This document shows, piece by piece, positions 26,116-35,273 of a stretch of 64,000 nucleotides of DNA (positions are counted from its first letter, which is position 1; every line of letters starts with the position of its first letter). The position numbers were made by a program, and so were the translations under genes. The notes beneath the pieces were generated by a model. It did no database searches and was not told the DNA's origin. It saw nothing but the letters and a program-made list of their open reading frames with translations. Origin of the DNA: an uncultured Verrucomicrobiota bacterium (GTDB lineage: Bacteria > Verrucomicrobiota > Verrucomicrobiia > Opitutales > Opitutaceae); contig CAIUGM010000005.1 in assembly GCA_903898675.1 (NCBI GenBank), forward strand, positions 62,001 through 126,000, given 5' to 3'.

Positions 26116-27287
26116 CCGCCCCGGTCGGAGCGAGGATTGACGGCGAGCGGCGCGAGGAACTGCGGCGCCGGCTGCAAGCGCTGGGTTTTGACGAGGTGCG
26201 CTTTGCCGCGGTCGGGGCATTGAACACCAGCCTGCGCGGCTGGCTGGACGCGGGCTACCAGGCCGCGATGCAATGGATGGACCGCACCGCGGACAAACGG
26301 GCGGAGGCGGGCCTGGTCCTGCCCGGCGCGCAGAGCGTGATCATGCTGGGCGTCAATTACTGGACCGCGCCCAAAGGCGCCGCCACGGGCACGCCGGGCG
26401 GCAATCCGCGCTGGGCCCGCTATGCGTTGCACGTCGACTACCACGACACCATCAGGCCGGGATTGGTGGCGGCCGGAAAAATACTGGAGGAAACGGGCGG
26501 GCTGCGGGCGGAAGATTACCGGTACTACGTGGACACCGGCCCGGTGCTGGAGCGCGGCTGGGCGGCCCGGGCGGGTCTCGGGTTTCGCGGCAAGAATGCG
26601 ATGCTGATTTCCCGGACGCACGGCAACTGGCTCTTTCTCGCGTCGATCCTCACGCGCCTGGCCATCGCGCCCGATGAGCCGCTGCGGAAAAAAATCTTGG
26701 CCCGGGACGGTGACGAACCGGCGGGGTTGCTTTGCGGCAAGTGCACGCGGTGCCTCGACGCCTGTCCGACCGATGCCTTTCCCCGGCCGGGCGAAGTGGA
26801 TGCACGGCGGTGCATTTCCTACCAGACGATCGAGAACAAGGGCATCATTCCACGGGACCTGCGGCCGGGGATCGGGGACCGGGTCTATGGCTGCGATGTG
26901 TGCCTCGAGGTCTGCCCGTGGAACCGTTTTGCCCGGCAGGGCCGCCAGGTCTTGCTGGAGGCGCGCCACGACATCGCGGAATTGCCGCTCGGAGAAATCC
27001 TCCGGCTGACGCCGGGTCGCTTCACCGAGGTCTTTCGCGGCACGGCGATCAAGCGCCTGAAGCTCACCGGGCTGCTGCGCAATGCGTGCGTGGTGGCCGG
27101 CAATTCCGGCGAGGCCGGGCTGTTGCCCGCGTTGCTCGCACTGGTCGCGCATGACGCGCCCATCGTGCGGGCCCATGCGGTGTGGGCGGTGCAGCGTCTG
27201 GCGGGGACGGACGCCGGGCCCTTGCTGGAGTCCGCCCGGGTGGCCGAAACCGACGAGGCCGTGCGGGCCGAATACGCGGCCGGCTAG
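26112..27287 (+). CDS. queG: Epoxyqueuosine reductase
   Basis: 391 residues. The last step of queuosine tRNA modification, reducing epoxyqueuosine with cobalamin and two 4Fe-4S clusters. The clusters are visible as CGKCTRCLDACPTDAF and YGCDVCLEVCPWNRFA. The N-terminal cobalamin-binding half contains MQWMDRTADKRAE and VDTGPVLERGWAARAGLGF, both diagnostic. A C-terminal HEAT-like segment follows. Its stop codon overlaps the convergent thioesterase stop by 4 bases (CTAG at 27284-27287). Confidence 0.93.
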   Translation: MTAPVGARIDGERREELRRRLQALGFDEVRFAAVGALNTSLRGWLDAGYQAAMQWMDRTADKRAEAGLVLPGAQSVIMLGVNYWTAPKGAATGTPGGNPRWARYALHVDYHDTIRPGLVAAGKILEETGGLRAEDYRYYVDTGPVLERGWAARAGLGFRGKNAMLISRTHGNWLFLASILTRLAIAPDEPLRKKILARDGDEPAGLLCGKCTRCLDACPTDAFPRPGEVDARRCISYQTIENKGIIPRDLRPGIGDRVYGCDVCLEVCPWNRFARQGRQVLLEARHDIAELPLGEILRLTPGRFTEVFRGTAIKRLKLTGLLRNACVVAGNSGEAGLLPALLALVAHDAPIVRAHAVWAVQRLAGTDAGPLLESARVAETDEAVRAEYAAG

Positions 27288-27694
27288 CCTTCGGCGCGGA
27301 ACAGGGCGCGCATTTTTTCCGTGAAGGCCGCGGGCGGGCGCACGGGTTCGCCCGCCTTGTTGATGAAGCCGTGGACGGTGAAGCCGGTGACGAGCAGCTC
27401 CTCGCCGCGCCGCACTTCATACTCCAGGCGGATGCGAAGCAGGGGTTTTTCGTGCAGGCGGGTGACGATTGTGATGTTGTCGTCGTAAAGCGCCGGCTTG
27501 AGGAATTTCACGCCGAGCTCGATGACCGGCAGGAGGTAACCCTGGGCTTCCAGCTCGCGATAGGGCAGCCCGCATTCCTTGAGCAGCGTGGTGCGGCCCA
27601 CTTCAAACCAGGGCAGGTAATTGCCATGATAGACGATGCCCATCATGTCGGTTTCGGCATAGCGGACAGTGATCTGGGCGCGCGATTCAAGCAT
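27284..27694 (-). CDS. Acyl-CoA thioesterase, YbgC / 4-hydroxybenzoyl-CoA thioesterase family
   Basis: 136 residues from the ATG at 27694. The hotdog-fold signature VRYAETDMMGIVYHGNYLPWFEVGR carries the catalytic Asp followed by YxxxYxxxF-type residues typical of YbgC. It hydrolyses short acyl-CoA or acyl-ACP thioesters in the cytoplasm. A start at 27730 is in frame but overlaps the glycosyltransferase stop and lacks family sequence. It may follow the glycosyltransferase in one transcript. Confidence 0.85.
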   Translation of the reverse strand: MLESRAQITVRYAETDMMGIVYHGNYLPWFEVGRTTLLKECGLPYRELEAQGYLLPVIELGVKFLKPALYDDNITIVTRLHEKPLLRIRLEYEVRRGEELLVTGFTVHGFINKAGEPVRPPAAFTEKMRALFRAEG

Positions 27695-27716
27695 GGGGTC
27701 AGGGTGCCGCAGCGGA

Positions 27717-28874
27717 TCAGGGTTGTCCAAACAAGGATTGGGCGGAGTCGCACCAGGTGTGGCCGACGGCCCGCGCCCGGCCCCCGGCGCCCAACCGGTG
27801 GCGCAGGGCGGGTTCAGTGATCAGCCGGGAAAATGCGGCGGTCAGCCCGGCGAGGTCGCCCGGTGCGACCAGCAGGCCGTTTTCGCCGTGGGTGATGGCT
27901 TCGGGCACACCGCCGATGTCATGGGCCACGACCGGCAATCCGTAGGCGCCGGCTTCCAGGTAAACCAGGCCGAAGCCCTCGACACTGTGTTTGTGCGGCA
28001 TGCTGGTCATGGCGAAGATGTCGGCCTGGCGGTAAATATCCCCGAGCTTCTCGTCGGCGATGTCGCCCAGGAATTTCACCGGGAAATCCGCGCTCGCGGC
28101 GGCGGCGGCCAGGGCGCCGTCATAGTTCTCCTTCGAGTGGGAACCGACCAGCCAATATTCCAGCCCGGCCCGCTGGCCGGCTGGCAGGGCCTTGAGCGCG
28201 GTGATGACCTGGAGCTGGCCCTTGCGGGGATTGATCCGGGCCACGGTGAGGACGATGGTCTTGCCGGTGTTGCTCCCGTTGCCGGCGGGCAGCCCGGTCG
28301 GAAGATCGGTTCGCAGGGCACCCGGAGTAAGGACGATTTTTGCGGCCGACTCCGGGAAGTGACGGATGAAAAGATCCCGGGCAAAGACACTGACCACACT
28401 GATGCGGGCGGCTTTGCGCAGCAGGTGGGTGGTACTCCAGCGCAGCAGTCGGCGCGAGGCGAGGCGTTGGATCTCGGATCCGTGGAAAGTCAGCAGCAGG
28501 CGCCCGGGTTGAAGGGTGTCGAAATACTGCAGGAGCAGCATCGCCAGCAGCGGACCGGGCTCAGGGATGTAAAGGGTGGCTTCGCGCAGGCGGTCACGCT
28601 GGGCCAGAAGCTGGCGCGCCATGCGCCACTGGCTCAACAGGCCGTGATCACCGGCGAGGGGCAGGCGGCGGATCGGGAAGGGCCAGTCCAAGTCAGGTAC
28701 TCCCGGGGGCAGGGCGGGGGCCCAGACCTCGACCTGATAACCCAGGGTTTGCGCGGCCCGGGCCATTTCCGCCGCATAAATCGCGATTCCACCGCGATGG
28801 GGGAAGAATTCATGGGTAACCAAAACCAGTGGCCTGGCCTGTCGGTCGGTCTTGGTGGAAGTGTTTGGCTGCAT
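27717..28874 (-). CDS. Glycosyltransferase family 4
   Basis: 385 residues, GT-B fold. The N-terminal LVTHEFFPHRGGIAIYAAEMARA is the glycine-rich acceptor-side loop; VLTVARINPRKGQLQVITAL is the nucleotide-sugar domain entry; HSVEGFGLVYLEAGAYGLPVVAH holds the EX7E motif. It transfers a sugar from an NDP donor to a lipid or glycan acceptor on the cytoplasmic face. It is divergent from the lipid operon at 29064, 189 bases away; acceptor and sugar are unknown. Confidence 0.85.
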   Translation of the reverse strand: MQPNTSTKTDRQARPLVLVTHEFFPHRGGIAIYAAEMARAAQTLGYQVEVWAPALPPGVPDLDWPFPIRRLPLAGDHGLLSQWRMARQLLAQRDRLREATLYIPEPGPLLAMLLLQYFDTLQPGRLLLTFHGSEIQRLASRRLLRWSTTHLLRKAARISVVSVFARDLFIRHFPESAAKIVLTPGALRTDLPTGLPAGNGSNTGKTIVLTVARINPRKGQLQVITALKALPAGQRAGLEYWLVGSHSKENYDGALAAAAASADFPVKFLGDIADEKLGDIYRQADIFAMTSMPHKHSVEGFGLVYLEAGAYGLPVVAHDIGGVPEAITHGENGLLVAPGDLAGLTAAFSRLITEPALRHRLGAGGRARAVGHTWCDSAQSLFGQP

Positions 28875-29022
28875 CGACGATTGCGCGGGAGTCGGGCTGC
28901 TTAAAAAAACCCGGAATCAGGAAACAAACTCGCCCGCATGTCGTCTAGCAAGCAATGGCGAGTCAACTGGCTAAATTTGGTCCGCGACCTGCTTTAGGGT
29001 CCATATCCTACCTGAGTTTTTT

Positions 29023-29038
29023 GGGTTTACATAAACCC
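29023..29038. promoter_or_regulatory. Candidate operator upstream of the lipid operon
   Basis: GGGTTTA, 2-base spacer CA, TAAACCC: a perfect 16-bp palindrome ending 25 bases before the ATG at 29064. The position suits a repressor or autoregulator of the downstream operon. There is no protein assigned to it and no second copy was noticed in the window. Confidence 0.35.
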
Positions 29039-29063
29039 CAGCCTTTAAGTTACTAAAACCTAC

Positions 29064-29990
29064 ATGGCACAGGCAGCTAACAATTCTTCGGTCACCCCGT
29101 TGAAACCTTTCACACCCGAAGATGATGTAAATTTGCGTGAGGCGCTTAAGCGCTGTTCAGCAGCAACCTACGAAGCTGCCGCGCAATTTAGGAAAACGGG
29201 AAATAACGAGCATTTGCCGGCCATCGTGCTCGGCATCATTGAGCGTTACGTCGAGCCCGACCTCCGCGCCAAATTGAAGGATGCGGATGACGACCTGCGG
29301 GTTATCGAGGATCTGGGCATCGATTCGCTGACCATGATGGAAATCGTCATCCTGGTGGAAGATGTGCTCCAGATGTCCATTAATAACGAAGAGCTTCGTT
29401 ACCTGCGCACGGTGGGCGACGTTAAGACCTTTATCGAGTGCAAGGTTCGCGGTTTGCCGCTGCCCAAGCCCACGAAATTCATCCCGATCGAGCAGATCAT
29501 GTCGATCATGCCGATCCAGCCGCCCTTCCTCTTTCTCGGCGAGGCCTCCGTCAACGCGCACGGCGCCAATGCCAAGTACAAGATCAGCGGCCAGGAATTT
29601 TTCCTGCAGGGTCACTTCAAGGATAATCCCGTACTGCCTGCTTCCATCATGCTTGAGGCGCTCGGCCAGCTGGCGGTGCTCTTCCTGCTTGAAGGCCAGG
29701 TGGGCGAGGACGGCAAGGTGGTTGATCATAAGACCATTTTCTTCACGTCCTGCGAGGGCGTGCGCTGCCACCGGGTCTGCAAGCCGGGGGATGTGCTCAA
29801 TCTTTCCATCAAGCCCAAGCGCTTGAAGTCGCCCCTCGCCACGTTCGAAGGGCAGATCCGCGTCGGTCAGCAAAAGGCCGCCACCGCCGAGGAAATAACC
29901 CTGACCTTCGGCTTTGCGGAGGAAGTGGTTCAACCCGTGCAGTCGGCGGCGCCCGTCTCGGTCCCGGCGCAGGCTGTGGTCAACGGTTGA
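29064..29990 (+). CDS. Acyl carrier protein fused to a FabA/FabZ-type hotdog dehydratase
   Basis: 308 residues. Residues about 50-130 are an ACP: VIEDLGIDSLTMMEIVILVED has the phosphopantetheine Ser at residue 88. Residues about 140-285 are a 3-hydroxyacyl-ACP dehydratase: LQGHFKDNPVLPASIMLEALGQ gives the catalytic His184 and Glu198. ACP and dehydratase as one chain suggests substrate channelling. It is the first of four plus-strand genes (ketosynthase, SDR, glycosyltransferase), so it probably builds a dedicated acyl chain rather than housekeeping fatty acids. Dehydration of a beta-hydroxyacyl-ACP is inferred from the motifs. Confidence 0.85.
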   Translation: MAQAANNSSVTPLKPFTPEDDVNLREALKRCSAATYEAAAQFRKTGNNEHLPAIVLGIIERYVEPDLRAKLKDADDDLRVIEDLGIDSLTMMEIVILVEDVLQMSINNEELRYLRTVGDVKTFIECKVRGLPLPKPTKFIPIEQIMSIMPIQPPFLFLGEASVNAHGANAKYKISGQEFFLQGHFKDNPVLPASIMLEALGQLAVLFLLEGQVGEDGKVVDHKTIFFTSCEGVRCHRVCKPGDVLNLSIKPKRLKSPLATFEGQIRVGQQKAATAEEITLTFGFAEEVVQPVQSAAPVSVPAQAVVNG

Positions 29991-30103
29991 AGCAATGGGG
30001 TCCGGCTCGGCCGGCTGCGGTGATTGACCGTGGCGGGAAAAGCTTTTTCATACACCGCCAAGCGGTGGTGGCCCCTATTACCATCGTTCCGGTCTAACCC
30101 TTC

Positions 30104-31363
30104 ATGCGGAAAGTTTATATCACAGGCCTTGGTTTCATCACCAGCATCGGCAATGAGGCCGGCTCGGTTTCCGAAAGCCTGCGGGAGTTGCGCCACGGGA
30201 TCATCCAATACCCGCCGTTCCAGAAAAACGACATCCCCGTCAAGGTCGCGGCACCCATCCGGGATTTTCAGACCAACACAACGGATCCCGAGGACTGGAT
30301 TTTCCCCGCCCGTTACAACATCCGGCGTGAAGCACTCCGCGGCATGGCGCCGCACGGCGTCTATTCTTATTGTGCCATGCAGCAGGCGGTGGAAGACGCC
30401 AAGCTGACGGAGGCGGATTGGTCCGATCTCTACACGGGGCTTTACGCCGCGTCGGCCGGCTCGCCTTTCCTGCTGACCCATCACGTCGAGCGCATGCGCA
30501 AAGTGGGTGTCATGCGCTGCCCGCCGCTGGGGGTCGTTGCCTCCATTTCCGGCACGGTGAACTTCAACCTGGTCTCGCAATTCAAGATCAAGGGCGCCTC
30601 CACGGGATTTTCCTCCGCCTGTGCCTCCTCGGCGCATGCCTTGGGTTTCGCCTATGACGAAATCGCCCTGGGCCGCCAGCGGCGGATGTTCGTCGTGGGG
30701 GCGGAGGACGGCAACGTCGAGAGCATCCTGCCCTTTGCCGGCATGCGGGCGCTTTCCCTCCAGACCAACCCCTCGATCGCATCGCGCCCGTTTGATGTGG
30801 CCCGCGACGGATTTGTCGGCACCGGCGGTGCCACCGTCCTGGTCCTCGAGGGCGAGGAAGAGGTCGAGCGCCGGGGCGCCAAGGTTTACTGCGAGGTCGC
30901 CGGCTGGGGCCAGGCCTCGGACGGCTATAACGTCGCCATCTCGCATCCCGACGGGGCCGGGTTGCGGGTGGCGATCGAGAACGCGCTTAAATACTCCGAT
31001 ATCACCTCCGAGGCCGTCGATTATGTTAATGCGCATGCGACCTCGACCCCGATCGGCGACCTTTCCGAGGCCCGGGCCCTCAAGGCCATCTTTGGCCATT
31101 CACCCACGCGGCCAGCCATCAGCAGCACCAAGGCACTGACCGGTCACGGACTCTCATTGGCCGGTGCCATGGAGGCCGGCTTCTGCGCCCTGGCCATCCG
31201 GGAGGGCTTCATGCCCGGCTCGGCCCACATCACGCAGATCGACCCCGCCTGTGACGGCCTCAATATTATCCGCTCGACCTTGCCCCACCGGCCCAACGTG
31301 GTCCTGAGCAACAGCAGCGGCTTTGGCGGCGCCAACGTATGCCTGGTGTTTCGCGCCGCCTGA
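30104..31363 (+). CDS. Beta-ketoacyl-ACP synthase (FabF-like)
   Basis: 419 residues, thiolase fold. Active-site Cys173 is in GFSSACASSAHALGFA; the two His are in YVNAHATSTPIGDL and SSTKALTGHGLSLAGAMEAG, with Lys in the latter, giving the full KS triad. It would condense an acyl primer with malonyl-ACP, probably on the ACP of the preceding fusion protein. The N-terminal 90 residues diverge from housekeeping FabF (for example FQTNTTDPEDWIFPARYNIRR), as in specialised ketosynthases. It follows the fusion gene by 113 bases and precedes the SDR by 10. Confidence 0.86.
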   Translation: MRKVYITGLGFITSIGNEAGSVSESLRELRHGIIQYPPFQKNDIPVKVAAPIRDFQTNTTDPEDWIFPARYNIRREALRGMAPHGVYSYCAMQQAVEDAKLTEADWSDLYTGLYAASAGSPFLLTHHVERMRKVGVMRCPPLGVVASISGTVNFNLVSQFKIKGASTGFSSACASSAHALGFAYDEIALGRQRRMFVVGAEDGNVESILPFAGMRALSLQTNPSIASRPFDVARDGFVGTGGATVLVLEGEEEVERRGAKVYCEVAGWGQASDGYNVAISHPDGAGLRVAIENALKYSDITSEAVDYVNAHATSTPIGDLSEARALKAIFGHSPTRPAISSTKALTGHGLSLAGAMEAGFCALAIREGFMPGSAHITQIDPACDGLNIIRSTLPHRPNVVLSNSSGFGGANVCLVFRAA

Positions 31364-31373
31364 GGTTCGCTAC

Positions 31374-32216
31374 ATGAGCGCTGCCGTTCTCTCCGCCCAG
31401 TACCGTACCGCCTTTGTCACGGGCGCGAGCACCGGGCTGGGCCTGGCTTTCGCGGACATGCTGCTCGCCGGCGGGGTCGAGGTCTGGGGCACCGCCCGCG
31501 ACCCGGCGCGGTTGCGGCCCCGGGATGGATTTCACGCCGTCGCACTCGAACTGTCGGACGGCGCGGTGGCGGAGAGAATATTCCTCGACGCCGAGCGCGC
31601 GGCCGGCGGCTTCGACATTGTCATCAACAACGCCGGCTTCGGCGCGTTCGGGGCCTTTGCCCACACGGAATTTTCCGTCTGGGAGGAACAGTTGCGGCTG
31701 ATGCTCGTGAACACCGCCCGCCTCAGCCACGCAGCGCTCCGCGGCATGCTGGCCCGCCGGCGGGGTGCCCTCGTCAACATTTCCTCCATTGCCGGCGAAT
31801 TCGGGATGCCCTACCAGGCGGTCTACAACACCACGAAGGCCGGGCTTTCCGCCCTGAACGAAAGCCTGATGTACGAGCTGCAGGGCACGGGGGTGATCGT
31901 CCTCGATTTCCGTCCCGGCGACTACCGCACTGATTTCGAGGGCTCCGTCCGCCGTCCGGTGCAGGACGCGGCCCTGGCGGCCGATGCGGTCAACACGGCG
32001 CGCATGGCCCGCGTGTGGGCAACCTTCGTGGCGATGATGCGGACCGGCCCCGCCCCGGCGCATGCGGCCGCGACGCTGCAACGCGCCCTGCTGCGCGGCC
32101 GGAGCGGCACCGTGCGTTCGGGCCGTTTCTTCCAGGCCGTGCTCGGGCCTTTCCTGGCGCGCTTCGGTTCACTGGCGCTGCGCCGGAAGGTGCAGGAAAA
32201 ATATTTCGGTCTCTAA
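31374..32216 (+). CDS. Short-chain dehydrogenase/reductase
   Basis: 280 residues from the ATG at 31374. The NADP-binding TGASTGLGLAFADML, NNAGFGAFG, catalytic Ser in NISSIAGEFG and YNTTKAG (Tyr and Lys of YxxxK) are all present. In this operon it likely reduces the beta-keto product of the ketosynthase, although its sequence is closer to general SDRs than to FabG. The last 60 residues (VQEKYFGL end) are basic and may contact the membrane. It is followed after 2 bases by the glycosyltransferase. Confidence 0.84.
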   Translation: MSAAVLSAQYRTAFVTGASTGLGLAFADMLLAGGVEVWGTARDPARLRPRDGFHAVALELSDGAVAERIFLDAERAAGGFDIVINNAGFGAFGAFAHTEFSVWEEQLRLMLVNTARLSHAALRGMLARRRGALVNISSIAGEFGMPYQAVYNTTKAGLSALNESLMYELQGTGVIVLDFRPGDYRTDFEGSVRRPVQDAALAADAVNTARMARVWATFVAMMRTGPAPAHAAATLQRALLRGRSGTVRSGRFFQAVLGPFLARFGSLALRRKVQEKYFGL

Positions 32217-32218
32217 CC

Positions 32219-33451
32219 ATGGCGCGCGTCCGCATCCTCGTCCTCACTTCCAGCACCGGCGCGGGCCATGACGCCCGCGCACAGGCCTTCGCCGAATGGT
32301 GCTTCGAGCTTTACCGGCACGACATCGACGTGCGCATCGAGCAGATGCTGGAGAAGTCCTCCGGCTTCTTCAGCGCCTGCGTGGGATTTTATAACTGGAT
32401 CCAGAAAAAATCCCCGTGGATCCACAAGGCGTTCTACCTGTTTGTCGAGCTGCTCGGCTACCTCAACAAGAGCTCGGTCAGCTTTGGCCGGGCCTACTAC
32501 GAGGCGGTGCTGCGCGAGTACCAGCCCCACCTGGTCTTCAGCGTCCACGATTGCCTCAACCGGGGGTATTTCCAGCTCGCCCGGAAGGTCCTCGGGCCGG
32601 ACCGGGTGCGCTGCGCGACGTACTGCGGGGAATTTTCCGGCGGCTTTGGCTACAGCATGAACTGGGTCGAGCCCAGCGCCGACCTCTACATTTCCCGGAC
32701 CCCGACGGCCCGCGACTACGCCGTGAAGCTGGGCATGCCGCTCGCGCGCACGCGGGTGCGCGGCCACATGATGCAGCCGCGGCAATACACGGAGGTACTG
32801 GGGCCTGAGGCCCGCATCGCCTACCTCGAGGAAACCCTGGAGCTGCGCTCCGACCTGTTCACGGTGTTTCTCGCCACGGGCGGCAACGGCGCCAACAACC
32901 ATCTCGAACTGCTGCCGAAGCTGCTGCCGTTCGCGAGCCAGGTCCAGGTGATCGTGATCTGCGGGAAGAACCGCGACGCCTACAACCAGCTCGTGCACTG
33001 GCGCAGCGAGCACCCCGAGCTCAACTGCTTCGTCGACGGCTACTCCGACCAGGTGCACCTGCTCATGCAGGTGAGCGACGTGATCATCACCCGCGGCGGC
33101 ACCACCACCTGCGCCAAGGCGCTGCATTTCCGCTGCCCGATCGTGTTCAACGCCTTTGGCGGCATCATGCCGCAGGAGTCCCTGACCGTGAAATTTTTCC
33201 GCAATGGCGCCGATACCCCGAGCATCGCCAATGCGGCGGACTTCGGCCATCTGCTGGCCGTCTGGATGCACAAGCCCCGCAGTTACGGGGCCCTGCGCGA
33301 AAAATTTCTCAAGCTCCGCTACGAGGAGGATCCCATCGTGGTGATCCAGGAACTGGTTGACCTGGCGCAGGAGGCTTCCGGTACCGCGCTCAAGCCCGGG
33401 CCGCTCCCGGCCAAGCTGCGCAAGCGCGCCGAGGCAGCCGGCCCTACCTAG
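32219..33451 (+). CDS. MGDG-synthase-like glycosyltransferase (GT28)
   Basis: 410 residues. ILVLTSSTGAGHDARAQAFAEW matches the N-terminal loop of monogalactosyldiacylglycerol synthases and processive diacylglycerol glycosyltransferases. The C-terminal half has FLATGGNGANNHLELLP, VIVICGKNRDAY and DVIITRGGTTTCAKALHFRCPIVF, the GT28 donor-binding region. It would glycosylate a lipid at the inner membrane; the SDR/KS/ACP genes just upstream suggest the lipid is the product of this operon. Its stop overlaps the stop of the convergent lipoprotein gene by 4 bases (CTAG). Confidence 0.83.
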   Translation: MARVRILVLTSSTGAGHDARAQAFAEWCFELYRHDIDVRIEQMLEKSSGFFSACVGFYNWIQKKSPWIHKAFYLFVELLGYLNKSSVSFGRAYYEAVLREYQPHLVFSVHDCLNRGYFQLARKVLGPDRVRCATYCGEFSGGFGYSMNWVEPSADLYISRTPTARDYAVKLGMPLARTRVRGHMMQPRQYTEVLGPEARIAYLEETLELRSDLFTVFLATGGNGANNHLELLPKLLPFASQVQVIVICGKNRDAYNQLVHWRSEHPELNCFVDGYSDQVHLLMQVSDVIITRGGTTTCAKALHFRCPIVFNAFGGIMPQESLTVKFFRNGADTPSIANAADFGHLLAVWMHKPRSYGALREKFLKLRYEEDPIVVIQELVDLAQEASGTALKPGPLPAKLRKRAEAAGPT

Positions 33452-33930
33452 TACGTGACGACGTCGAGGTAGTAGTGCTCGCCGGACTGTCCACTGCCGG
33501 CAAAGCCCGACCGCTTCGCGAAGGTCAGCGCAATCTGTCCTTCGATCGAGTTGTCGTAATAGACCACATAAACCATCACGCCCGGATTGATCTTTGAGGC
33601 GGAGGTCGGGGTATGGATCACGGCTTTCCGGGCGAGGGCGAGGGCGAGCTGATCCCGGGCGTGATCGGGGAAACTCTGCCCGACCCGCTTGATCCTCACT
33701 TGACCATCCTCCTCGATCCAGCCGTCCAGGACGACATAACCGGTGTACTTCAATCTCTCCAGGGTGGTACGCTGCCTGGGATTGAGAATTGATTCGATAT
33801 CGCTCCAGGGAATCGGATCCGCCCCGTGGACCAACGGGGTCCCGGGGGAGGCCGCGGGGTTTCCGGCCGCGCAACCGCCGAGCAGGCCCGCCATAAGGGC
33901 CACGGAGTGAAACTTGAGGCGGAAGTCCAT
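33448..33930 (-). CDS. Hypothetical lipoprotein
   Basis: 160 residues. The N-terminus ends in a lipobox-like LLGGC (residues 16-20). The middle (ERLKYTGYVVLDGWIEEDGQVRIKRVGQSFPDHARDQLALALARKAVIH) resembles a TonB-C-type or energy-transducing small domain, in which a new residue pair is combined with G-x-V-x-x-x-x-V strands; this is weak. Convergent with the GT28 gene and divergent from the GT4 gene at 34062. Function unknown. Confidence 0.6.
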   Translation of the reverse strand: MDFRLKFHSVALMAGLLGGCAAGNPAASPGTPLVHGADPIPWSDIESILNPRQRTTLERLKYTGYVVLDGWIEEDGQVRIKRVGQSFPDHARDQLALALARKAVIHTPTSASKINPGVMVYVVYYDNSIEGQIALTFAKRSGFAGSGQSGEHYYLDVVTY

Positions 33931-34061
33931 TGAGCCACGGTCCGGGTGGATCGTGGTCCAAGGGTGCGACGGTCGGCGATGGCCGGCAAGGGCCGATGGC
34001 GCCGGACCTCGCTTTTCCGCTTTCCTGACTTGGGCATAAGCCTTTGGGTGGGGACTGACCC

Positions 34062-35273
34062 TTGCCTCGCCCGCCCCACATTGCCCTGCTGTTCACGACG
34101 TTTCCGAAGACCTCGGAGACCTTTTTGCAGCGCGACGTGGCCGCGTTGCAAGCAAAGGGGCTCAACCTGAAGCTGTACTCGCTGTGGGGCGGGGGCGGGG
34201 AGTTCCGCGGAATGCCGGTGCGTAATTTCCCCAAGTGGCGGCTGGTCCCGCTCTTTCTTTTTGTGATCCCATGGAACTGTGTGCGGCGGCCCCGGCTCGT
34301 GCGGGATCTGTTCGAGGGCGTCCTGACGCGGGGCGCGCCTTCCTGGCTGAATTTTTGGGAGAACATGCTCGGGGCGGGTTTTGCGGGCTGCTATTCCCGC
34401 GAGTGGCGGCAGGATCCGCCCGCCCTGATCCACGGCGCGTGGGCCGGTGCGCCGGCGACCGCGGCGTGGGTGTTCTGGCGCATGTTCGGCTGGCCCTACA
34501 GCTCGGGGGCCCACGCCTACGACATTTATGAACACGGCGGCGACTGGTGGCTGCGGGAGAAGCTCCAGCACGCCCGGTTTGTCCACACCTCGACCGAAAT
34601 GGGCCGGCGCGAACTCGTGGAGCGCGGCGTGGCGGCGGACAAGATCGTGTGCATCCGCCGCGGGCTCGAGGCCTTTCCGGCCTTCAAGCCGTTGCGTTCG
34701 CCCCGCCGGCCGCTGCATTTGCTGTGCATCGCCCGGCTCGTGCCGAAGAAGGGACTGGATTACCAACTGAGGATCTATGCGGCGCTGCAGGAGGCCGGGA
34801 TCGCATTCGAGGCCCGCATCGTCGGCGCGGGCCCGCTGCTACCCCAACTGGAGAGCCAGGCAGCCAAGCTCGGCCTGACTGGTGCAGTGAAGTTTCTGGG
34901 CCACCTGGCGCAGCCCGAGGTGTGGGCGGAGCTGTCGTGGGCGGATGTGCTGCTACACACCGGCGTGGTGGCGCCGAGCGGCGACCGCGACGGCCTGCCG
35001 AATGTGATCCCCGAGGCCATGGCGGCCGGCGTGCTGGTGGTGACTTCACCGGTTTCCGCCACCACCGAGGCCATCAGCCAGGAGCGCACCGGCCTGGTGG
35101 CCGATGTGGACCTGCCGCTGGCGTGGGTGATCGCGCTGCGCCGGCTGGGCGAGGACGACCGCTTGGCGGAGGCGCTGCGGACCGCGGCCCGCCAGTGGGT
35201 CGAAGCCAATTACGATGCGCACCGGAATACCGGCCGGCTGGTCGAGTGCTTTCAACGGGCGATCCAGGCATGA
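34062..35273 (+). CDS. Glycosyltransferase family 4
   Basis: 403 residues with a TTG start at 34062; no ATG or GTG fits the conserved beginning PHIALLFTTFPKTSETFLQRDVAAL, which is the GT4 N-terminal strand used by colanic-acid type transferases. LHLLCIARLVPKKGLDYQLRIYAAL and GLPNVIPEAMAAGVLVVTSPVSATTEAI are the donor-domain motifs. Its stop overlaps the start of the next glycosyltransferase by 4 bases, so both act in one unit, probably on the same glycan. Confidence 0.82.
   Translation: MPRPPHIALLFTTFPKTSETFLQRDVAALQAKGLNLKLYSLWGGGGEFRGMPVRNFPKWRLVPLFLFVIPWNCVRRPRLVRDLFEGVLTRGAPSWLNFWENMLGAGFAGCYSREWRQDPPALIHGAWAGAPATAAWVFWRMFGWPYSSGAHAYDIYEHGGDWWLREKLQHARFVHTSTEMGRRELVERGVAADKIVCIRRGLEAFPAFKPLRSPRRPLHLLCIARLVPKKGLDYQLRIYAALQEAGIAFEARIVGAGPLLPQLESQAAKLGLTGAVKFLGHLAQPEVWAELSWADVLLHTGVVAPSGDRDGLPNVIPEAMAAGVLVVTSPVSATTEAISQERTGLVADVDLPLAWVIALRRLGEDDRLAEALRTAARQWVEANYDAHRNTGRLVECFQRAIQA

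Noticed and set aside
28875-29063. Possible riboswitch or small RNA in the gap before the lipid operon
   Set aside because: No known aptamer motif was recognised; only the 16-bp palindrome at 29023-29038 stands out.
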